In this document: positions 1-7,716 of the stretch, piece after piece
Position numbering within the stretch: position 1 is the stretch's first letter
How the letters are laid out: the number at the start of each line of letters is the position of its first letter
Assembly: GCF_025244865.1 (NCBI RefSeq)
Contig: NZ_CP104272.1
Span: 1,550,001 to 1,614,000 of the forward strand
DNA: 64,000 bases
Source: Arthrobacter sp. zg-Y1110
GTDB lineage: Bacteria > Actinomycetota > Actinomycetes > Actinomycetales > Micrococcaceae
Direction: 5' to 3'
The notes under the pieces: generated by a model
What the model saw: the letters and a program-made list of their open reading frames with translations, nothing else
The model's database searches: none
Told to the model about the DNA's origin: nothing
Position numbers and translations under genes: made by a program

Positions 1-319
1 GACTGGCGTCTTCGGCGGCACGTGCCAATGCAGAACCAACTCCTGCGTTTTGGTAAACGGGGTCGACCCAAACGAATATCCATGTGGTGTCCGGAGTGTC
101 GGGTGAATGCATGCCGGCCGCGAAACCAATCAATGTGGTGCCGTTCCATGCGCCAAGCAAATGGTTCTGCCATCCGTTAGGTGTGCGCCAGCCAAGAATC
201 CGGGCTTCCTTGCTGGGGGAAATCCAACCGGGCCTTACGCTTTGGTTTGCCGCGCATTCAATGCGGTAGGCCTCGGCCATGGCGCTGTCATTATCGAGGT
301 CCAGCGGGCGGATTTCCAT
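1..319 (-). CDS. GNAT family N-acetyltransferase (3' end outside window)
   Basis: About 106 N-terminal residues are present; the rest lies beyond the window edge. The reverse-strand translation opens MEIRPLDLDNDSAM and reaches the acetyl-CoA binding loop as YQNAGVGSALA, which fits GNAT motif A (Q/R-x-x-G-x-G/A), after the hydrophobic strand TWIFVWVDP. GNAT enzymes move an acetyl group from acetyl-CoA to an amine; the substrate cannot be inferred here. The ATG is the first in frame. The next gene on this strand ends in its own terminator, so this gene is probably transcribed separately. Confidence 0.8.
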   Translation of the reverse strand, partial: MEIRPLDLDNDSAMAEAYRIECAANQSVRPGWISPSKEARILGWRTPNGWQNHLLGAWNGTTLIGFAAGMHSPDTPDTTWIFVWVDPVYQNAGVGSALARAAEDAS

Positions 320-396
320 AGGCCACACTCTAAGGTCTTCAGGGATGTTTATCGGCGCCGAACCGCGGGAAAGTTGCCTAGGGCGAAAGGCCAGCT

Positions 397-437
397 TAAA
401 ACAAAACCGGCGTGAAGCTCAAAGAGCTCCACGCCGG
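397..437 (-). terminator. Rho-independent terminator of the small membrane protein gene
   Basis: A 14-bp stem (407-420 pairing with 424-437, one G:U pair) with a 3-nt loop is followed on the reverse strand by the T-rich tract TTTTGTTTTA. It lies 33 nt beyond the stop codon of the gene at 471-755. Confidence 0.85.
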
Positions 438-470
438 AATAGGCGTCCGGCTCAAGGCCGGAAACGCGTG

Positions 471-755
471 TTACGCGTTGTGGTTGTTGTTACCGCGGTG
501 GCCGGACTTGGCCAGGCCGCGGGCAACCATCAGGCCGACCGTGAGGAAGGTGATGTACTGCATTGCCTGTGCGGCGTTGAATGCGTCAAGGCCATTTTCG
601 CTGGCGTTGTCGCCAACGACAGCTGCCGTGATGATCGTGGCGATAACGGCCAGGACGTAAACGGCGAATTCGAGGGTCCGCGTGGACACCTTGATGTCGT
701 TGGCGTTGCGAACGGTGGTGTTCGTGTGATCGTTGTGAGTCTGTGTATTAGCCAT
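471..755 (-). CDS. Small two-helix membrane protein of unknown function
   Basis: A 94-residue protein. A polar N-terminus (MANTQTHNDHTNTTVRNAND) is followed by two predicted membrane helices, roughly residues 31-49 (LEFAVYVLAVIATIITAAV) and 62-80 (AMQYITFLTVGLMVARGLA), and a basic, Asn-rich tail. I chose the ATG at 755 because GAGGAG stands a few bases before it; a longer frame starting at 797 has no such site. No enzymatic motif is visible and I do not recognise a characterised family. A strong terminator follows, so it is probably a monocistronic gene. Confidence 0.75.
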   Translation of the reverse strand: MANTQTHNDHTNTTVRNANDIKVSTRTLEFAVYVLAVIATIITAAVVGDNASENGLDAFNAAQAMQYITFLTVGLMVARGLAKSGHRGNNNHNA

Positions 756-923
756 GTGGTTCTCCTCAAGTAGTGGTGTGAGCGGCCTGGTGGCCATGCA
801 ACTTTGATCCCGCTACTGAAACCATGTCGGCATTTTCTCTACTGGAAAGACTTTATCGATAGGCCGGCTAATAAGCAAACTTAGTTTTATCGCCGAGCAG
901 ACCAGGCCGGGATGACCTGCGGC

Positions 924-962
924 TTAAACAAAAGAAGGAACAGGCAAAAACCTGTTCCTTCT
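924..962 (-). terminator. Terminator of the reverse-strand tRNA cluster
   Basis: A perfect 12-bp stem (933-944 with 951-962) with a 6-nt loop is followed on the reverse strand by TTTGTTTAA. It lies just beyond the last tRNA of the cluster. Confidence 0.8.
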
Positions 963-987
963 AAGCCGGCAATCAAGGCCGGGGGAG

Positions 988-1061
988 AGCGGACGACGGG
1001 ATTCGAACCCGCGACATCCACCTTGGCAAGGTGGTGCTCTAGCCAGCTGAGCTACGTCCGC
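988..1061 (-). tRNA. tRNA-Gly(GCC), copy 1
   Basis: Acceptor stem GCGGACG/CGTCCGC, D-arm GCTCAGCTGGCTAGAGC, anticodon loop TTGCCAA giving GCC, T-arm around GGTTCGAATCC, discriminator U. The sequence is identical to the copies at 1215 and 1561. Confidence 0.97.
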
Positions 1062-1086
1062 AAATGCAAACAGTCGAAACTGTCCG

Positions 1087-1158
1087 TGCGCGATACTGGG
1101 ATCGAACCAGTGACCTCTTCCGTGTCAGGGAAGCGCGCTACCGCTGCGCCAATCGCGC
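1087..1158 (-). tRNA. tRNA-Val(GAC), copy 1
   Basis: Acceptor stem GCGCGAT/ATCGCGC, anticodon loop TGACACG giving GAC, T-loop TTCGATC, discriminator A. Identical to the copy at 1317. Confidence 0.96.
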
Positions 1159-1214
1159 CCTAAACTGCTCGGCCCGTTCAGGATTACTCCTGGAAAACCA
1201 TAAGCAGAAGGGAG

Positions 1215-1288
1215 AGCGGACGACGGGATTCGAACCCGCGACATCCACCTTGGCAAGGTGGTGCTCTAGCCAGCTGAGCTACGTCCGC
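1215..1288 (-). tRNA. tRNA-Gly(GCC), copy 2
   Basis: Identical in the mature region to copies 1 and 3; anticodon loop TTGCCAA. Part of a duplicated Gly-Val unit of about 230 bp. Confidence 0.97.
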
Positions 1289-1316
1289 AAGAAAAGCACT
1301 GAAACAGTACTGTTCG

Positions 1317-1388
1317 TGCGCGATACTGGGATCGAACCAGTGACCTCTTCCGTGTCAGGGAAGCGCGCTACCGCTGCGCCAATCGCGC
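1317..1388 (-). tRNA. tRNA-Val(GAC), copy 2
   Basis: Identical in the mature region to the copy at 1087-1158; anticodon loop TGACACG. Confidence 0.96.
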
Positions 1389-1419
1389 CCATAAATGGGT
1401 TTCTTGCAATCCACTGTGG

Positions 1420-1490
1420 AGGTGGGGACGGGATTCGAACCCGCGTATACGGCTTTGCAGGCCGCTGCCTCGCCTCTCGGCCACCCCACC
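1420..1490 (-). tRNA. tRNA-Cys(GCA)
   Basis: Acceptor stem GGTGGGG/CCCCACC, anticodon loop TGCAAAG giving GCA, discriminator U, T-loop TTCGAAT. 71 nt. Confidence 0.96.
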
Positions 1491-1560
1491 GTAACCGCCG
1501 CATAAAGCTTTGGAGAACCGAACCCGGCGAAACCGGGAGCGGCTTGTACAGTGACTTGCG

Positions 1561-1634
1561 AGCGGACGACGGGATTCGAACCCGCGACATCCACCTTGGC
1601 AAGGTGGTGCTCTAGCCAGCTGAGCTACGTCCGC
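1561..1634 (-). tRNA. tRNA-Gly(GCC), copy 3
   Basis: First tRNA of the reverse-strand transcript, about 80 nt downstream of the promoter at 1716-1743. Identical to copies 1 and 2. Confidence 0.97.
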
Positions 1635-1715
1635 ATGTTGATCAGGTGAGGGAGCTATTGCCCCGGATTGCTTGCGCTTTCCGCGGCGAACCCCCGCTTT
1701 CCAACGAAGAAAAAC

Positions 1716-1743
1716 TCTATAGGACGTTTGCGGGTTCGTCCAA
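1716..1743 (-). promoter_or_regulatory. Sigma-70 type promoter of the reverse-strand tRNA cluster
   Basis: On the reverse strand a TTGGAC -35 hexamer (1743-1738) is followed after 16 nt by TATAGA (1721-1716), upstream of tRNA-Gly copy 3. Confidence 0.6.
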
Positions 1744-1766
1744 TCGGTCCCGGGTTCGGCCCAGGT

Positions 1767-1795
1767 TTGGACTGGGGCGGGATCTGGGCTAGCAT
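1767..1795 (+). promoter_or_regulatory. Sigma-70 type promoter of tRNA-Val(CAC)
   Basis: TTGGAC (1767-1772), 17-nt spacer, TAGCAT (1790-1795). It lies about 50 nt before the tRNA-Val(CAC) gene and is back to back with the tRNA-cluster promoter. Confidence 0.6.
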
Positions 1796-1846
1796 CTTTA
1801 GACGTTGGAGTGCTTCCGGGCGCATCAACGTGATTTAGCAAAAGAA

Positions 1847-1918
1847 GGGCGATTGGCGCAGTGGTAGCGCGCTTCGTTCACACCGAAGAGGTCACTGGTT
1901 CGAACCCAGTATCGCCCA
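1847..1918 (+). tRNA. tRNA-Val(CAC)
   Basis: Acceptor stem GGGCGAT/ATCGCCC, anticodon loop TTCACAC giving CAC, T-loop TTCGAAC, discriminator A; CCA is not encoded. Divergent from the tRNA cluster. Confidence 0.96.
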
Positions 1919-1924
1919 CCCTTC

Positions 1925-1965
1925 AAAAGACCGTCACTTTCCTCCGGGGAGGTGGCGGTCTTTTT
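1925..1965 (+). terminator. Terminator of tRNA-Val(CAC)
   Basis: A-rich/T-rich flanked stem: AAAAGACCGTCAC pairs with GTGGCGGTCTTTTT, ending in five T residues, 7 nt after the tRNA. Confidence 0.85.
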
Positions 1966-2024
1966 GCGTCTGTCCGGCGGACGGCCGAAAGCAGACTGTC
2001 ACCGCCGGGTGGCAGACTGGAGAC

Positions 2025-2963
2025 ATGACTGAACCAGCACTGGGACACGCAACCGAATACGGACGCATGTATTCGCGGTCCCTTTCCGAGCCGCCCACGG
2101 TCCCGTCCATCACCACGGTCATTTCCCAGGGCTCAACGTCCCTGGACGGCTGGCACAGCTATATGGCAGCCTCCGCCGTCGTCAAGGATCCCAAACTCAC
2201 CGCCGCCCTCGGGAGTCCGTCGCAGCTGCGCTCCGTGGTCAAGGAGGCCTCCTCGGCCTCCGAACGCTACCGCGACGCCGCCGCGCAGCGGGGCACACGC
2301 GTCCATTACTACTGTGAGCAGGTGGCGCTCCGCGCCCTGGACCGCCCGCATGAACTCGAGCGTGCCCGCGAGGAGCTTGCCGCCCGCGGGGAGCACCAGT
2401 TCGCGGACCGGTTCGACGAATGGTGGAAGCTTTACGACGTCCAGCCCATCGCCCCGGAAATCACCGTGTGGAACGCCGAGCTTGGCTACGCCGGCACCCT
2501 GGACCTGGTGGCTCGGATCGGTGGCCGGCTGTGCCTGATCGATTACAAGACCAAGAACACCGACCGCGACGGACAGGTGAAGCAGTTGGACGACAAGGTC
2601 GTGATGCAGCTCGTCGCTGGGATGAAGGCACAGGAATCGCTCGTCGACGCCGGTGCCGGCACCTGGGAGCCGTGGGCCTACGGACAGGATCCGCTGCTGC
2701 TTGGCGTCGCCGTGGGCCAGACCGAGGTGCGTCCCATGCGCGCAAACCCGGACGTGCTGCCCCAACACTGGTTCAAGTTCTGCGCACTGCGCCGGGTCTG
2801 GCAGACCAACATCGACGCCGTTGCCGCAGGCCGTGCCCTGCTGCCCGTGCCGCCGCCCCCGGTCGGAGCGCACGAAGCCCCCGCTTCACAGACTTCAACC
2901 CTGCAGGCTGCACCGACGGCAGATCCGCAGACTTCGGTGGCAGCGGGCGCTCCTCAGGCCTGA
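2025..2963 (+). CDS. PD-(D/E)XK superfamily nuclease-like protein
   Basis: A 312-residue soluble protein. The core fits the RecB/Cas4-type PD-(D/E)XK nuclease fold: a helix with RGTRVH (His94), then Glu145 in EITVWN, GTLD (157-160, Asp160) and LIDYKTK (172-176, Asp173 and Lys175). These would be the metal and catalytic residues. About 60 C-terminal residues are Pro/Ala rich and probably disordered. The gene stands alone: no helicase or Cas genes are nearby, and def starts 75 nt downstream. The N-terminus through residue 90 has no recognised domain. The nuclease assignment rests on motifs read by eye; the substrate is unknown. Confidence 0.7.
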   Translation: MTEPALGHATEYGRMYSRSLSEPPTVPSITTVISQGSTSLDGWHSYMAASAVVKDPKLTAALGSPSQLRSVVKEASSASERYRDAAAQRGTRVHYYCEQVALRALDRPHELERAREELAARGEHQFADRFDEWWKLYDVQPIAPEITVWNAELGYAGTLDLVARIGGRLCLIDYKTKNTDRDGQVKQLDDKVVMQLVAGMKAQESLVDAGAGTWEPWAYGQDPLLLGVAVGQTEVRPMRANPDVLPQHWFKFCALRRVWQTNIDAVAAGRALLPVPPPPVGAHEAPASQTSTLQAAPTADPQTSVAAGAPQA

Positions 2964-3037
2964 GCGTCCCGGCGGGCGGCGGAGCCAACTAGACTGGATT
3001 CCGATCCCCTGCAGCAAGAGTAAGGAACAAACCCCCG

Positions 3038-3634
3038 ATGGCCATCCTGACTATCCGCACGCTCGGCGACCCGGTCCTGCGGACCCGCGCCGAAGACGTG
3101 ACCGACTTCGGCCCCGAACTGGCGAAGCTGGTAGCGGACATGGAGGAAACCATGGAGGACGTCGAAGGTGCCGGGCTGGCAGCACCCCAGGTCGGCGTCA
3201 GCCTGCGCGTATTCACCTACCGCGTGGAGGGCCAGGCCGGGCATGTGGTCAATCCCGTCCTTGAACTGAGCGACGACCTCCAGCCGGACCATCTGGAGGG
3301 TTGTCTGTCCATTCCCGGGCTTGGCTACCAGACGCCGCGCTTCCGCTGGGCCCGCGTCTCCGGCCAGGACCTGCATGGAAACCCCATCAGCATCGAAGGG
3401 GAGGGCATGCTGGCCCGGTGCTTCCAGCACGAAACGGACCACCTGAACGGCGCCCTCTATATCGACCGACTCGAAGGCGAGCACCGCAAGGAAGCACTCC
3501 GGGCCATCCGGCAGCGCGAGTACGACGCGATCGCGGACCGTACCGCAGCGCAGCGTGCCCAGAGCGTGGGCTCCAGCTTCGGTACCTTCGGCCAGGCGGC
3601 CAAGGGTACGTTCGGCACCCAGGCCGGAGCCTAG
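3038..3634 (+). CDS. def: Peptide deformylase
   Basis: Removes the N-formyl group from nascent proteins. All three family motifs are present: GAGLAAPQ (44-51), EGCLS (87-91, metal-binding Cys89) and HETDH (131-135, metal-binding His131 and His135 with catalytic Glu132). 198 residues is normal for actinobacterial enzymes. The stop codon abuts the fmt GTG, so deformylase and the formyltransferase that makes its substrate are translated from adjoining frames. The ATG is preceded by a moderately spaced AAGGA. Confidence 0.97.
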   Translation: MAILTIRTLGDPVLRTRAEDVTDFGPELAKLVADMEETMEDVEGAGLAAPQVGVSLRVFTYRVEGQAGHVVNPVLELSDDLQPDHLEGCLSIPGLGYQTPRFRWARVSGQDLHGNPISIEGEGMLARCFQHETDHLNGALYIDRLEGEHRKEALRAIRQREYDAIADRTAAQRAQSVGSSFGTFGQAAKGTFGTQAGA

Positions 3635-4576
3635 GTGGCCGCGGCACTTCGCGTCCTGTTTGCCGGCACCCCCGCGGTCGCCGTACCGTCCCTCGACGCG
3701 CTGATTGACGCCGGGTTCGACGTCGTCGGCGTCCTCACCCGCCCCGACGCTCCGCTGGGCCGCAAGAAGGTCCTGACACCATCGCCGGTGGCCGCCCGCG
3801 CCGAGGAACTGGGTCTGCCCGTGATCCGCGCTGCAAAGGTGGACGACGAAGCCATCGCGGCCATCGCCGCCCTGGCGCCCGACGTCGCAGCCATCGTTGC
3901 CTACGGTGCCCTCGTTCCGGCGCGTGCCCTCACCGTGCCGAAGCACGGCTGGATCAACCTGCACTTCTCACTGCTGCCGGCCTGGCGCGGCGCCGCCCCC
4001 GTGCAGCACGCCGTCATTGCCGGTGACGACATCACCGGTGCCTCCACATTCCTGCTCGAAACAGGCCTGGACACCGGCCCGGTCTACGGCACGCTCACCG
4101 AAACGGTGCGGCCCGAGGACACCAGCGGTGACCTGCTCGAACGCCTCTCGCATTCCGGTGCGGTGCTGCTGGCCCAAACGCTCAGCGCAGTCGACGCCGG
4201 CGCAGCCGTGCCGGTGCCCCAGCAGGGGGACATCACCCTGGCACCCAAGCTCAGCATCGACGATGCCCGCGTGGACTGGCAGCAGCCCGCCCTGGCTATC
4301 CGCCGCCGCATCAACGGTGTCACCCCCGAACCCGGCGCGTGGACCACCTGGGACGGCGCCCGGTTCAAGATCGGCGCGGCCACGCTGCGCTCCGACGTCA
4401 CCGACCTGCGCCCCGGCCAGGTCCGCTTCACCGGCGGCGGGGACGCCGCCGCCGTCGTGGGCACCGGCTCACACGGACTCGAACTGCTGCGTGTCCAGCC
4501 CGCAGGCAAGAAAATGATGCCGGGGGCCGACTGGGCCCGCGGCCTCGCCAACCGTGAGGACGTGGTCTTCGAATGA
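3635..4576 (+). CDS. fmt: Methionyl-tRNA formyltransferase
   Basis: Formylates initiator Met-tRNA using 10-formyl-tetrahydrofolate. The N-terminal formyltransferase Rossmann region (LRVLFAGTPAVAVPSL) carries the family signature SLLPAWRGAAPVQHAVIAGD around residues 110-129, and an OB-fold C-terminal domain follows. 313 residues is typical. It starts with GTG directly after the def stop, and its TGA overlaps the rsmB ATG by 4 nt, so the three genes are translationally coupled. Confidence 0.97.
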   Translation: MAAALRVLFAGTPAVAVPSLDALIDAGFDVVGVLTRPDAPLGRKKVLTPSPVAARAEELGLPVIRAAKVDDEAIAAIAALAPDVAAIVAYGALVPARALTVPKHGWINLHFSLLPAWRGAAPVQHAVIAGDDITGASTFLLETGLDTGPVYGTLTETVRPEDTSGDLLERLSHSGAVLLAQTLSAVDAGAAVPVPQQGDITLAPKLSIDDARVDWQQPALAIRRRINGVTPEPGAWTTWDGARFKIGAATLRSDVTDLRPGQVRFTGGGDAAAVVGTGSHGLELLRVQPAGKKMMPGADWARGLANREDVVFE

Positions 4577-6066
4577 CCCCCCAACCTGAAAAACACCGCA
4601 ACGACAAGGGCCACGAACGCCGCCGCGCCGCAGTGAAGACTCGCACCGCCGCCGCCCCCGGCCAGCGCACCCGCGCCGCCGATCCGGCCCGGCTGGTTGC
4701 CTTTGAAGTGCTCCGCGCCGTTTCCGGCGAGGACGCTTACGCCAACCTCGTGCTGCCGAAAAGCATCCGCAAGCACCGCCTGGACAAGCGCGACGCCGGC
4801 TTTGCCACCGAGCTGGCCTACGGCGCCCTGCGCGGCCAGGGCACCTATGACGCCATCCTCGCCAAGTGCGTGGACCGCCCGCTGGAACGCCTGGACCCCG
4901 CTGTCCTGGACGCCCTGCGCATCGGCACCCATCAGCTGCTGGCCATGCGCGTCCCTGCGCACGCCGCCCTCGACCAGACCGTCGGCCTGGCCCGTGCCGT
5001 CATCGGCGCCGGACCGTCGGCACTGATCAACGCGGTGCTTCGCAAGGTCGCCGCCCGCAGCCTGGACGAGTGGGTGGAACTGCTCACCGAAGGCGAAACC
5101 GACGCGGTTAAACGCTCCGCCATTGAACACTCCCACCCGGAATGGATCGTCCGGGCACTGCGCCAGTCACTCGTGGCCCACGGTCGCAGCGTCGATGAGA
5201 TCACCGACCTGCTGCGTGCGGACAACGACGCTCCCGTGGTTAACCTGGTCGCCCTGCCCGGCCTCGGCGACCTCGATGAAGCCCGTGCCGCCGGAGCGAC
5301 GGACGGCGAGCTCGTGAAGGATTCCGCCCTGTTCTCCGCCGGCGACGTCGGCCGGCTGGACTCGGTCCGCGCCGGCACCACCCGCGTGCAGGACGCCGGC
5401 TCCCAGCTGGTCGCCCGCGCCCTGGCCGAACTGGACCTCGGCGGCGCGTCCGTCGATGAGGACGGCGTGGAAAAGTGGCTGGACATGTGTGCCGGCCCCG
5501 GCGGCAAGGCAGCACTGCTCGCTGCCCTCGCCCACGAATCCGGCGCCGTGCTGCTGGCCAACGAGCCCGCCCCGCACCGCGCGCAGCTGGTCCGCCAGGC
5601 CCTGGACGCCGTGCCCGGGGAAACCTGGAACGTACGTACCGGAGACGGCCGCACCATCGCCGAGGACTACCCGGAAACCTTCGACCGGATCCTCGTCGAC
5701 GCACCCTGCACCGGTCTGGGCGCCCTGCGCCGCCGTCCGGAGTCCCGCTGGCGCCGCAAGCCCACCGACGTCGGCGAACTCGGCATCCTGCAGCGCGAGC
5801 TGCTCACCACCGCCGTGGACGCGGTTAAGCCCGGGGGAGTGGTGGCCTATGTAACGTGCTCCCCGCACCCTGCGGAAACCACCGCCGTCGTCGCCGACGT
5901 GATGCGCAAGCGCAACGATCTGGAACTGCTCGACGCCGGCGCCGCACTGGACGCCGTCAGCCTGCCCGGCGCGCTGGAGGCCGGCCACGAATCCACCGCC
6001 CAGCTGTGGCCGCACATCCACGCCACCGACGCCATGTTCCTGGCGCTGATCCGCCGCAAAATCTAG
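4573..6066 (+). CDS. rsmB: 16S rRNA m5C967 methyltransferase RsmB
   Basis: 497 residues: a basic N-terminal extension, a NusB-like RNA-binding domain (about 35-170) and a SAM-dependent methyltransferase domain. Motif I appears as [12 protein letters not shown] (about 305-316), motif IV as [15 protein letters not shown] (catalytic-cycle Cys), and motif VI as [10 protein letters not shown] (nucleophilic Cys). These two cysteines are diagnostic of m5C RNA methyltransferases. The gene is coupled to fmt through ATGA. Assignment to the C967 enzyme rests on domain order and context. Confidence 0.94.
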   Translation: MTPQPEKHRNDKGHERRRAAVKTRTAAAPGQRTRAADPARLVAFEVLRAVSGEDAYANLVLPKSIRKHRLDKRDAGFATELAYGALRGQGTYDAILAKCVDRPLERLDPAVLDALRIGTHQLLAMRVPAHAALDQTVGLARAVIGAGPSALINAVLRKVAARSLDEWVELLTEGETDAVKRSAIEHSHPEWIVRALRQSLVAHGRSVDEITDLLRADNDAPVVNLVALPGLGDLDEARAAGATDGELVKDSALFSAGDVGRLDSVRAGTTRVQDAGSQLVARALAELDLGGASVDEDGVEKWLDMCAGPGGKAALLAALAHESGAVLLANEPAPHRAQLVRQALDAVPGETWNVRTGDGRTIAEDYPETFDRILVDAPCTGLGALRRRPESRWRRKPTDVGELGILQRELLTTAVDAVKPGGVVAYVTCSPHPAETTAVVADVMRKRNDLELLDAGAALDAVSLPGALEAGHESTAQLWPHIHATDAMFLALIRRKI

Positions 6067-6076
6067 GAGACCCTTC

Positions 6077-6745
6077 GTGAGCAAGTGCTGCATCAACCCG
6101 AGCATCCTCTCGGCCGACTTCGTGAACCTCGAAGCCGAGCTGCAGCGGATCAGTGCCGCGGACGCCGTGCACGTGGATGTTATGGACAACCACTTCGTGC
6201 CGAACCTGACCATCGGCCTGCCCGTGGTGGAACGGATCCAGCAGGTGTCCAAGCTGCCGCTGGACGCGCACCTGATGATCGCCGACGTCGACCGCTGGGC
6301 GCCGCTGTATGCCGAGGCCGGACTCGCCTCGGTCACGTTCCACGTAGAAGCATCGACGGCCCCGATCAAGCTCGCCCGCGACCTGCGGGAGCGCGGCGCC
6401 AAGGCCGGCATGGCCCTGCGTCCGGCCACCCCGGTGGAGCCGTACCTGGACATGCTGTCCGAGCTGGACATGCTGCTGATCATGACCGTGGAGCCGGGCT
6501 TCGGCGGACAGAAGTTCCTGGACGTGACGCTGCCCAAGATCCGCCGGGCCGCCGAGGCCGTCCGCGGCTCCGGGTTGCCGCTGGCCATCCAGGTGGACGG
6601 CGGAATCTCCGCGGAGACCATCGAACGGGCTGCGGAGGCCGGAGCGAACGTGTTCGTGGCCGGCTCGGCCGTTTACGGGACAGGTGATCCCAATGACGCT
6701 ATCCGCAAACTGCGCGCATCTGCCGAAGCGGCTGTGCAAGAATAG
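6077..6745 (+). CDS. rpe: Ribulose-phosphate 3-epimerase
   Basis: Interconverts ribulose 5-phosphate and xylulose 5-phosphate in the pentose phosphate pathway. A (beta/alpha)8 barrel of 222 residues with the metal-site motif [28 protein letters not shown] and the phosphate-binding IQVDGGI. GTG start with AGGAG 8 nt before it, 10 nt after rsmB. Ribulose 5-phosphate is also the substrate of RibB, encoded in the following operon. Confidence 0.96.
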   Translation: MSKCCINPSILSADFVNLEAELQRISAADAVHVDVMDNHFVPNLTIGLPVVERIQQVSKLPLDAHLMIADVDRWAPLYAEAGLASVTFHVEASTAPIKLARDLRERGAKAGMALRPATPVEPYLDMLSELDMLLIMTVEPGFGGQKFLDVTLPKIRRAAEAVRGSGLPLAIQVDGGISAETIERAAEAGANVFVAGSAVYGTGDPNDAIRKLRASAEAAVQE

Positions 6746-6756
6746 TTAGCAACAAA

Positions 6757-6897
6757 CGTGCTCCGGGGTCGGTGTAATTCCGAACCGGCGGTTATAGTCC
6801 GCGACCCGCACTGCTGATCCGAGAAATCGGGGCAGCGGTTCGGTTGAATCGGTGAAACTCCGATACCGACAGTTAAAGTCTGGATGGGAGAAGCACG
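6757..6897 (+). ncRNA. FMN riboswitch (RFN element)
   Basis: The P1 stem closes with ACGTGCT at the left and AGCACGT at the right. Between them are the conserved RFN blocks: GGGTCGGTGTAATTCCGAACCGGCG (given here as GGTCGGTG, ATTCC, ACCGGCGGT), TATAGTCCGCGACCC, and GGTGAAACTCCGATACCGAC followed by AGTTAAAGTCTGGATGGGAG. It begins 11 nt after the rpe stop and precedes ribM and the rib biosynthetic genes. Binding of FMN is expected to turn the operon off. Confidence 0.95.
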
Positions 6898-6930
6898 TGC
6901 AGTTTGTTGTTCCGCCGGCTTTGCCGACCC

Positions 6931-6965
6931 TTCGAGGTCCCCTTTTGCAGGGGTGACCCCTCGAA
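6931..6965 (+). promoter_or_regulatory. Possible expression platform hairpin of the FMN riboswitch
   Basis: TTCGAGG (6931-6937) pairs with CCTCGAA (6959-6965), and CCCC pairs with GGGG inside. It lies between the aptamer and ribM. There is no T-run, so termination here would not be of the simple Rho-independent kind. The role is inferred from position. Confidence 0.4.
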
Positions 6966-7032
6966 CCGGTCGCACCCCGGCGACGCATCGTACTGTCGTA
7001 CCCCCGGAGCACCCGCTCAGGGATAGGACGAC

Positions 7033-7716
7033 ATGGATTTTCTACGGTGGCTCTTCGAGGCACAGCTTCCGGTGGGCTCAAGCTCACTGCTGGTGCGCGA
7101 ACTTGTGGGCAACATCTTCGGGCTGCTCAGCGCCTTCGGCGGTATGCGCCGGAAAGTCTGGGCCTGGCCCGTCGGCATCCTGGGTAACCTGCTCCTGCTG
7201 ACCGTCTTCCTCGGCTCCGTCTTCGGCGGCGCCGATACCGCCACACTGCTGGGCCAGGCCGGCCGGCAGATCATGTTCATCGCAGTATCGATCTACGGCT
7301 GGCGGCGCTGGCAGCAGAGCAAAACCAAGGGCGAGGCCGCCGTCACCCCGCAGTGGGCCACCGGCCGTCAGCGGATCGGGCTGGTCACCATCATGCTGCT
7401 GGGCACCGTCGCCCTGACCCCCGTTTTCGCCCGGCTGGGTTCCTACGAACCGGTGTGGGCGGATGCCTGGACCTTTGTCGGGTCGCTGCTGGCCACCTAC
7501 GGTATGGCCAAAGGCTGGGTTGAGTTCTGGTTGATCTGGGTGGCCGTGGACATAGTGGGTGTGCCCCTGCTCTTCAGCACCGGCTACTACGCCACTGCCT
7601 TTATGTACCTCTTCTACGGCTGCTTCACCCTTGCCGGGTTCTTCGTCTGGTGGAAAGCCAAGCGGAACGAGAAGCCGCAGGTGGAGGTCCTGATGCCGGA
7701 CCCGCGGACCCGGTAA
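7033..7716 (+). CDS. ribM: Riboflavin transporter RibM (PnuC-like)
   Basis: A 227-residue integral membrane protein with about six to eight helices. The N-terminal part (ELVGNIFGLLSAFGGMRRKV, then WPVGILGNLLLL) and the Trp-rich helices resemble the PnuC family, which carries nicotinamide riboside. RibM/PnuX proteins of this family lying directly behind FMN riboswitches in actinobacteria (Streptomyces, Corynebacterium) import riboflavin. Position as first gene after the riboswitch supports that substrate over NMN. Its TAA overlaps the ribD ATG, so salvage and synthesis are co-expressed. Confidence 0.87.
   Translation: MDFLRWLFEAQLPVGSSSLLVRELVGNIFGLLSAFGGMRRKVWAWPVGILGNLLLLTVFLGSVFGGADTATLLGQAGRQIMFIAVSIYGWRRWQQSKTKGEAAVTPQWATGRQRIGLVTIMLLGTVALTPVFARLGSYEPVWADAWTFVGSLLATYGMAKGWVEFWLIWVAVDIVGVPLLFSTGYYATAFMYLFYGCFTLAGFFVWWKAKRNEKPQVEVLMPDPRTR

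Noticed and set aside
988..1634. Regular repeats that might look like a CRISPR array
   Set aside because: The repeats fold as complete tRNAs with proper anticodons, and spacing is irregular.
1561..1634. tRNA genes as a phage or island attachment site
   Set aside because: No integrase gene and no displaced tRNA 3' fragment at the far side of the accessory block were seen.
4084..5136. Long reverse-strand frame (350 codons) opposite fmt and rsmB
   Set aside because: It is antisense to two certain genes and its translation is low-complexity Gly/Ala/Arg/His sequence with no motif; it arises from high GC content.
7650..7715. Longer RibD start at 7650
   Set aside because: It would overlap ribM by 67 nt and add Gly/Ala-rich residues; the TAATG junction fits the rest of the operon.
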